Part shown: positions 6,713 to 10,757 of the stretch, one piece after another
Layout of the letters: every line of letters starts with the position of its first letter
How positions within the stretch are numbered: position 1 is the first letter of the stretch
Source of the DNA: an uncultured Rickettsiales bacterium
Lineage (GTDB): Bacteria; Pseudomonadota; Alphaproteobacteria; Rickettsiales; Midichloriaceae
NCBI GenBank assembly: GCA_937996615.1
Contig: CALKVD010000153.1
Location: 1-10,757 of the forward strand
DNA: 10,757 nt
Direction of reading: 5' to 3'
The notes under the pieces: generated by a model
Seen by the model: only the letters and a program-made list of their open reading frames with translations
What the model was told of the DNA's origin: nothing
The model's database searches: none
Translations under genes and position numbers: made by a program

Positions 6713-7376
6713 TTAAACTGCTGTAATAGTATAATAATATTTTGTATATATGAGGTATAAATTTACTAAATCTTAATAAAAACAGTATTGTGCGGAAATT
6801 TATAAATTGGGAACCAAATTGAATGGTATATATGTTATATTCGAGCTAACTCTTGCTTAATTGAATTAAAATCACGAAAATAGCTAGAAGCAGAATATAA
6901 TCCGAATCTTAAATTAATTGTCTGCATTTTCCATAGTGTTTTTACACTACTTTGGCTATATTTTATCAATTTAAAACAAAGAGAATTCTTAGTTTTGGCT
7001 ATGCTGTCGGTTAGTTAGCTTGATTTGGGTTATGGAATAGTTTTAAAATTGATATCTGGGTAAGAAAAGTTTTGGATTAAACAAAAAGTTCTTGGCTCAT
7101 GTTTTAGAGCTATTTTTAGAAGTCGATCATTTTTGCAAATTCATAACAAGATTATAGCAACGTTATATTATTAAATTAGGTTGCATATATTAGATGGTCT
7201 TATATGATCGCCGTCACAATTTGCCACTAAGATTTGGCTCTATTTTCCCCTATATAACAGGCTATGGCAGAGGATGATATTGAGATGGACTAGATTTATA
7301 AAAGATATTGCTCATAAATCTCAATCAAATAAATAATTCTTGTTTGGTTAGCAACCCAACTTGCAAGTATCACAAC
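6713..7376. other. 660-bp stretch without an intact gene between convergent genes
   Basis: No frame on either strand carries a credible intact gene here; the stretch lies between the plus-strand response regulator and the minus-strand rplS. A plus-strand frame (about 6940-7332) has only a few stops and leaves runs of up to about 40 codons, for example one reading KIWLYFPLYNRLWQRMILRW, which I could not match to a family. A sensor kinase would be expected beside the regulator, so this may be its decayed remains, but that is guesswork. No tRNA-like structure or convincing T-tailed terminator was found. ACTTGCAAGT (about 7359-7368) is a perfect short palindrome just downstream of rplS. Confidence 0.4.
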
Positions 7377-7826
7377 CTACTCTGTCGTTGCTACCACTGC
7401 TGAAATTGTGCCAGCGCTTGCAGCATCTTTAGGCGTCTCGGTTTTTGGATTGCTTCGGCTATGATATCTGCTAAGCTCTTTGATTCTCGCGCTTTTTCCT
7501 TTTCTATCGCGTAGATAGTATAGTTTGGCTCGACGAACGCTACCACGTCTGACAACTTCAATTTTTTCTAGAACTGGGGAGTGGAGTGGAAATATTCTTT
7601 CTATTCCTTCTTGTCCAACACCAATGCGACGAACAGTGAAGCTTGAACCCATTGATTTATTATGCCTTGCGATACAAACACCTTCGTAGACTTGAACACG
7701 TTCAGCGCTGCCGTCTTTGATTCTGACATGCACTTTAAGAGTATCACCTGCTCTGAAAGAGGGGGTAGATGATTTGCGTATATACTCGGCTATTTTTTTA
7801 TTATTGTACTTTTGTAGCAGGTCCAT
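7377..7826 (-). CDS. rplS: 50S ribosomal protein L19 with a C-terminal extension (149 aa)
   Basis: L19 sits at the interface of the ribosomal subunits. The protein opens MDLLQKYNNKKIAEY, matching the family's M-[ND]-L-[LI] start, followed by FRAGDTLKVHVRI, VYEGVCIARHN, SSFTVRRIGVGQEGIERIFPL and the signature VVRRGSVRRAKLYYLRDRKG, which is almost invariant. The frame is open to an ATG at 7877, adding 17 polar residues unlike L19, so I prefer the start at 7826. After the usual end (KSARIKEL) there is a tail of roughly 25-30 residues rich in S, T, A and K. This is longer than the usual ~115-residue protein; L19 tails vary among alphaproteobacteria. It is separated from its usual rpsP-rimM-trmD partners and lies downstream of the HExxH gene on the same strand. 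Confidence 0.95.
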   Translation of the reverse strand: MDLLQKYNNKKIAEYIRKSSTPSFRAGDTLKVHVRIKDGSAERVQVYEGVCIARHNKSMGSSFTVRRIGVGQEGIERIFPLHSPVLEKIEVVRRGSVRRAKLYYLRDRKGKSARIKELSRYHSRSNPKTETPKDAASAGTISAVVATTE

Positions 7827-7926
7827 AGACGATTTTGGATTTTTGTTATTTTGCTTTTGACCCAGAGAATATATCATAAGCTGATTTAGATTGTCAAGCT
7901 GCTGGTCAAATAAATTTTATCTTGGC

Positions 7927-8814
7927 TTAAAACGGATCATCTTTGATAGATTTGATATTATTTCGCCAGTTTGGTTTCGAATTTATCTTTTTTTTATCTG
8001 GATCTGTATTGAGTTTGCCATGAATAGATTTAATTTTTCGATCTGCCCAGGTCGGTTTTATTTCTTCAATATTTTTTAGATAACCTGCTGATATTGTTGC
8101 AATTTGTTTGTCAATCAGATAGGCAAATCGATTGCCCAATCCCTCATTGAGGAATTTAGTAGCTAAAGGAAATGCTTTTAGAAGTTGATTAATGTTATAT
8201 TGTCCCATGCTATCATCGCCATATCGAGTTTCCTTGCTTCCAGCAAAAAGCTGGAAATAGCGTACAAAAATTTCACCTTTCTGTTGTTGCGGTGGGTATG
8301 CTCTTAATTCATCGACTAGTAATAATTTCACTTTTTGTTGCAATCCTGGGTTAGATGTTTTTAGGTTTTTTAGATCGTTTGATAACATAGAGCAAAATTG
8401 ATCCAAATCAAAAAAAAGAGATATCTCTTTTTCTACCATATGGCATATTTCATGAATAATTACCTCGCTAGTAATTTTTTTGATAGTAATGCGATAATTC
8501 TTTTTTGGTTTAAACCATCCGATGATGCTACTATCTCCTACCATTTCGACTGTCTGACAATTGCCAGCATCAAGATCAAAAACTGTAGCATTTTGGACAA
8601 TAAACTTAAGCTGCTTATATAATATTTTAGTGAAAGTTAAATCCAAAATATTTTTAAAGATGGAATACTGATATAGGTGGGAGATTTGCTGGATGAAATA
8701 TTCTACCAGTTCTTTGGAAGTTCCAGTTGTAGCTTTAGAAATCAGTTCTAAAAGATTAATATCTTTGGTAATTTCTTTAGAATTTGAATTAATTAAAGAA
8801 TTTTTATTAGTCAT
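7927..8814 (-). CDS. Uncharacterised HExxH (zincin-like) protein, 295 aa
   Basis: I do not recognise the family. The protein has no signal peptide and no clear membrane helix, so it is probably cytoplasmic or exported by another route. The only strong motif is SEVIIHEICHMVEKE (116-130): H121-E122-x-x-H125 preceded by hydrophobic residues, as in zinc metallopeptidases of the gluzincin/zincin type. Downstream, VDELRAYPP (167-175) and KGEIFVRYFQLFAG (179-192) are the likeliest places for a third zinc ligand (E168 or E181). The N-terminal ~80 residues are helical and polar, and the C-terminal ~45 are rich in K, N and P. It lies between murB and rplS on the same strand. Its ATG overlaps the TGA of a 29-codon upstream frame (ATGA). 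Catalytic activity is inferred only from the motif. Confidence 0.75.
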   Translation of the reverse strand: MTNKNSLINSNSKEITKDINLLELISKATTGTSKELVEYFIQQISHLYQYSIFKNILDLTFTKILYKQLKFIVQNATVFDLDAGNCQTVEMVGDSSIIGWFKPKKNYRITIKKITSEVIIHEICHMVEKEISLFFDLDQFCSMLSNDLKNLKTSNPGLQQKVKLLLVDELRAYPPQQQKGEIFVRYFQLFAGSKETRYGDDSMGQYNINQLLKAFPLATKFLNEGLGNRFAYLIDKQIATISAGYLKNIEEIKPTWADRKIKSIHGKLNTDPDKKKINSKPNWRNNIKSIKDDPF

Positions 8815-8904
8815 TTTGCATTTTGCTGAATTTTATTCAATAGTTCATCGTAGTTGGTGATATAGTTATTAGCATGGTGGAGTGATTCATAATATAGAAT
8901 CTAT

Positions 8905-9207
8905 TTAAATTTTATAATTGGATATCAGCATTTGCAAGACTCTTTGGGCTTTTTTAGATAAACTAAGGGTTGCGTCACAGCTAAGTTTTTCTATAACTAA
9001 ATCATAGATCAAGGCATCATTTAATTGTAGTATTTCATTATAGCCATCCAATAGGTCATTTGGTAACCTATCTAGGTTTTTGCTAGCAAAATCGCCAAGG
9101 ATAATATCCATTTCTTTGCATCCTCTATGAGTACTTTGATAGAGAAGACGCTTGCGATTTTGTTCGCTTAGATCTTGAGATTGATTAGATAAAGCAGCTG
9201 ATTGCAT
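8905..9207 (-). other. sdhE: SdhE (succinate dehydrogenase assembly factor 2) domain, possible separate start at 9207
   Basis: This marks the C-terminal part of the murB frame from the internal ATG (codon 309). Read alone it gives a 100-aa protein, a normal SdhE size, with RKRLLYQSTHRGCKEMD followed by IILGDFASKNLDRLPNDLL, the small helical bundle typical of the family. A perfect 6-bp hairpin (9209-9223) sits directly before this ATG. No Shine-Dalgarno is seen. Whether the cell makes this as a separate product, only as a fusion, or both, cannot be told from sequence. Confidence 0.6.
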
Positions 9208-10131
9208 TGAGCGATTTTCGCTCTGTTGTGTGACAGGATTGCCAGCAATGATAATTTCTTTTTCTAGCATTATACCAAACTTTGCTAGGACTCGTTTTTG
9301 GACTTCAGTCATCAATTTTTCTAAATCATCTGCCGTTGCGTTTCCATCGTTAAGTAAGAAGTTGCAGTGTAACTGGGAAACACTAGCCCCACCAATTGCT
9401 AATCCCCTACAACCAGCAAGATCAATGAGTTGCCAAGCTTTATAATTGCTGTTAGGTGGGTTTTTAAAAGTGGATCCACCGGTTCTGGATTTGATCGGTT
9501 GGGTTAGATTTCGTTGTTCTTTGATGTAATGCATTTTTTTTTGAATATCATCTCTATTTGCCAAAGAGCCACTAAAAGTAGCTTCAACAAAAATATACTT
9601 TTCGGTTAAAGCATTACTGCGGTAAGTATAGCCAAAATCTTTTGTTTTTAGGATAATTTTTTCTCCGGTCATACTAACGGCAACAGCACTTTCCAATGAA
9701 TTTGCAATGTCTGAGCCATAGGCTCCAGCGTTCATAGCTAAAGCTCCGCCAATTGTTCCAGGGATTCCAGAAAGAAACTCAAGACCAGATATACAACTAT
9801 TGCTTGCAGCTTCTGCTACAAATAAATCTAGGGTTGCGGCTCCAGCTTTGACTTTATTATCAGAGATTTTGACATAATTAAATTCTCGTCCCAATCTGAT
9901 TACAACGCCGTTAATACCCCCATCTCGGATCAAAAGATTGGATCCTACTCCTAAAACAAATAGAGGAATTTTTGGTGGTTTATTGTGTAAAAAATAAACT
10001 AAATCATCAATGTCTGCTGGTATATATAATACTTCTGCTACTCCACCAGTTGCAAACCAGCACATTTTTGCGAGATCAGCATTTTCTCTATATTTCCCCC
10101 GTACTAATGGTAGTTCTTGCATTATGGTCAT
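8905..10131 (-). CDS. murB: MurB (UDP-N-acetylenolpyruvoylglucosamine reductase) fused in frame to an SdhE/DUF339 domain
   Basis: MurB is the FAD enzyme that reduces UDP-GlcNAc-enolpyruvate to UDP-MurNAc in the cytoplasm. Residues 1-297 form a complete MurB: FATGG (26-30), VGSNLLIRDGG (62-72) and SGIPGTIGGALAMNAGAYG (121-139) for FAD, YTYRS (168-172), GGSTFKNP (218-225) with the proton-donor serine S220, SQLHCNFLLN (252-261) and the terminal LEKE glutamates (289-292). A linker rich in Q, S and N (about 298-325) leads without a stop into RKRLLYQSTHRGCKEMD (326-342). This is the SdhE signature with RGxxE (336-340), followed by the helical rest of that ~80-residue domain to the stop. SdhE promotes covalent FAD attachment to succinate dehydrogenase SdhA. 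The 408-aa length is about 100 above a normal alphaproteobacterial MurB. An internal ATG (M309) could also give a free 100-aa SdhE. The murC and ddl neighbours are absent. Confidence 0.93.
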   Translation of the reverse strand: MTIMQELPLVRGKYRENADLAKMCWFATGGVAEVLYIPADIDDLVYFLHNKPPKIPLFVLGVGSNLLIRDGGINGVVIRLGREFNYVKISDNKVKAGAATLDLFVAEAASNSCISGLEFLSGIPGTIGGALAMNAGAYGSDIANSLESAVAVSMTGEKIILKTKDFGYTYRSNALTEKYIFVEATFSGSLANRDDIQKKMHYIKEQRNLTQPIKSRTGGSTFKNPPNSNYKAWQLIDLAGCRGLAIGGASVSQLHCNFLLNDGNATADDLEKLMTEVQKRVLAKFGIMLEKEIIIAGNPVTQQSENRSMQSAALSNQSQDLSEQNRKRLLYQSTHRGCKEMDIILGDFASKNLDRLPNDLLDGYNEILQLNDALIYDLVIEKLSCDATLSLSKKAQRVLQMLISNYKI

Positions 10132-10147
10132 TTTTTGTTTTAGAATT

Positions 10148-10182
10148 ATGAATTAATTCATGATGCTACTAAATTTAGTATA
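10148..10182 (-). promoter_or_regulatory. Upstream region of murB: palindrome and a possible -10
   Basis: A perfect 14-base palindrome (ATGAATTAATTCAT, 10148-10161) lies about 17 bases before the murB start and could be an operator or chance in AT-rich DNA. Just upstream, TATACT on the minus strand (10182-10177) is a good -10 match, but I find no convincing -35 at 16-18 bases. Low confidence. Confidence 0.25.
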
Positions 10183-10385
10183 GCACCACTATATTTATTA
10201 AACCGGTATATTGGGTAGTGTTAATTTTTAAGATTTTATACTCCATTAAGACTACATTGAGAAAAAATAGATGTAAATAAATCTCTAGGCAAAATAAAAT
10301 TAGTAATAAAAATTTAGATAGCATTAAATTATTTTGTTGACTTTTGTTTTAAAATTCTATAGCTTCCTTCTCTATGTGCTGCCAA

Positions 10386-10403
10386 CTATCTTTTAAAAGA
10401 TAG
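10386..10403 (+). terminator. Palindromic hairpin before the ymxH-like gene
   Basis: CTATCTT (10386-10392) and AAGATAG (10397-10403) form a perfect stem around TTAA, followed by CATTATTTTTATAAATATATTTTTT. That is terminator-like in the plus direction and would end a gene to its left, yet no plus-strand gene lies there in this window. In clostridia a sporulation sigma factor gene (sigG) often precedes ymxH. This supports a join to foreign sequence somewhere to its left. Confidence 0.45.
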
Positions 10404-10432
10404 CATTATTTTTATAAATATATTTTTTATTG

Positions 10433-10440
10433 AGAGGAGA
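10433..10440 (+). promoter_or_regulatory. Strong Shine-Dalgarno of the ymxH-like gene
   Basis: AGAGGAGA, with AGGAG ending seven bases before the ATG, is a near-ideal ribosome binding site. The rickettsial-like genes to the left have almost none, so this is one mark of a different organism. Confidence 0.8.
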
Positions 10441-10446
10441 TATAAT

Positions 10447-10710
10447 ATGATAAGAGTATCTGATATAATGGAAAAGGAAATAATAAATGTAAAAAATGGA
10501 AAAAGGATGGGATTTATAACAGATATAGATATGGATATTAATGAAGGAAAAGTAATATCATTTTCTATATCTGGAGATAGTGGACGTGCTTTTTTTTCTA
10601 GAGGATATGAAGAAGAGGCAATATCTTGGAATGATATACTAAAAATAGGATGTGATACTATAATAGTAAATATAGGATCAGAGTTTAATTTAGACGAATT
10701 TAATATATAG
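10447..10710 (+). CDS. YlmC/YmxH-family PRC-barrel protein (87 aa)
   Basis: This small protein has the YlmC/YmxH plan: MIRVSDIMEKEIINVKNGKR (1-20) leading to MGFITDIDMDINEGKV (21-36), then a short variable loop and a second half with EEAISWNDILKIGCDTIIVNI (56-76). That is the PRC-barrel pattern of K-E-[IV]-[IV]-N, a G-x-[IL]-x-D-x-D strand, and W-x-D-I-x-K-I-G-x-D-x-I-x-V. The family is found in endospore-forming Firmicutes, where it is annotated as sporulation-linked with no proven biochemical role. The next gene is nrdR 19 bases on, the usual clostridial order. Codon use is extremely AT-rich (Ile nearly all ATA, Arg mostly AGA/AGG). Together with the strong ribosome binding site this sets it apart from the rest of the window. 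Confidence 0.85.
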   Translation: MIRVSDIMEKEIINVKNGKRMGFITDIDMDINEGKVISFSISGDSGRAFFSRGYEEEAISWNDILKIGCDTIIVNIGSEFNLDEFNI

Positions 10711-10714
10711 CTAC

Positions 10715-10722
10715 AAAGGAGG
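10715..10722 (+). promoter_or_regulatory. Consensus Shine-Dalgarno of nrdR
   Basis: AAAGGAGG, ending seven bases before the ATG, is a full match to the anti-Shine-Dalgarno of Firmicutes and decides the nrdR start. Confidence 0.85.
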
Positions 10723-10729
10723 ACTAAAG

Positions 10730-10757
10730 ATGCAATGCCCTTATTGTAATCATAAAG
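10730..10757 (+). CDS. nrdR: NrdR transcriptional regulator, first nine codons only
   Basis: The frame MQCPYCNHK runs off the right edge. NrdR, the ATP-cone repressor of ribonucleotide reductase genes, starts M-[RKQ]-C-P-[FY]-C with the first CxxC pair of its zinc ribbon, as seen here (C3, C6). The identification rests on these residues, the consensus ribosome binding site and the ymxH-nrdR order known from clostridia; another small zinc-ribbon protein is possible. Confidence 0.7.

Noticed and set aside
7891..8079. 62-codon plus-strand frame at the end of the HExxH gene
   Set aside because: Phe/Ile-rich antisense shadow of the lysine/asparagine-rich tail of that gene.
8398..8622. 74-codon plus-strand frame opposite the HExxH motif
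   Set aside because: Antisense shadow; no start context and no family wording.
9230..9445. 71-codon plus-strand frame inside murB
   Set aside because: Antisense shadow of the conserved C-terminal part of MurB.
10337..10363. TTGACT...TATAGC as a promoter for the ymxH-like gene
   Set aside because: Spacing is only 15 bases and the hairpin at 10386 lies downstream of it, which would end such a transcript.
1..10757. tRNA, rRNA, CRISPR array, transposase or phage genes
   Set aside because: Scanned both strands for T-loop (GTTCGA-type) sequences, regular direct repeats and transposase-like frames; none seen.

Overview
Most of this window (roughly 1-10,200) reads as an AT-rich alphaproteobacterial genome of the reduced, host-associated kind. 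Rickettsiales-like is my best guess, inferred from protein wording, AT-richness and weak Shine-Dalgarno sequences; no rRNA or other marker is present to confirm it. The genes are housekeeping genes out of their usual operons: a partial CNNM/CorC-type membrane protein, ccoS, tatA, glmS, ccoG, an aroK-like kinase, gatC, an OmpR-type response regulator, rplS, an HExxH protein and murB.

Layout. The left end (1-609) is on the minus strand: a truncated hemolysin/CNNM-family N-terminus, and ccoS. From 727 to 6712 all genes are on the plus strand: tatA, glmS (long, 710 aa), ccoG, a shikimate-kinase-like protein with altered shikimate-site residues, gatC, and a response regulator. Next comes about 660 bp with no intact gene. 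From 7377 to 10131 the genes are on the minus strand, transcribed in the order murB, HExxH metallopeptidase-like protein, rplS.

The most interesting gene is murB. After a complete MurB reductase (about residues 1-297) the same frame runs through a Q/S/N-rich linker into a complete SdhE (succinate dehydrogenase assembly factor 2) domain with its RGxxE motif. A flavoenzyme of cell-wall synthesis is thus joined in frame to a flavinylation factor, or else two genes share a frame and SdhE starts at an internal ATG.

The last ~370 bp (about 10,386-10,757) do not fit the rest. They carry a terminator-like hairpin, then a YlmC/YmxH PRC-barrel gene and the first codons of nrdR, both with strong Shine-Dalgarno sequences. 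That pair is typical of clostridial Firmicutes, so the right end is either a chimeric assembly join or, less likely, transferred DNA.

Functional links. CcoS and CcoG are both assembly factors for cbb3-type cytochrome oxidase, so the organism probably respires at low oxygen. SdhE points to succinate dehydrogenase. GlmS and MurB both feed peptidoglycan precursor synthesis, TatA to folded-protein export, and GatC to tRNA-dependent amidation (Glu-tRNA-Gln). No tRNA, rRNA, CRISPR array or insertion sequence was seen.
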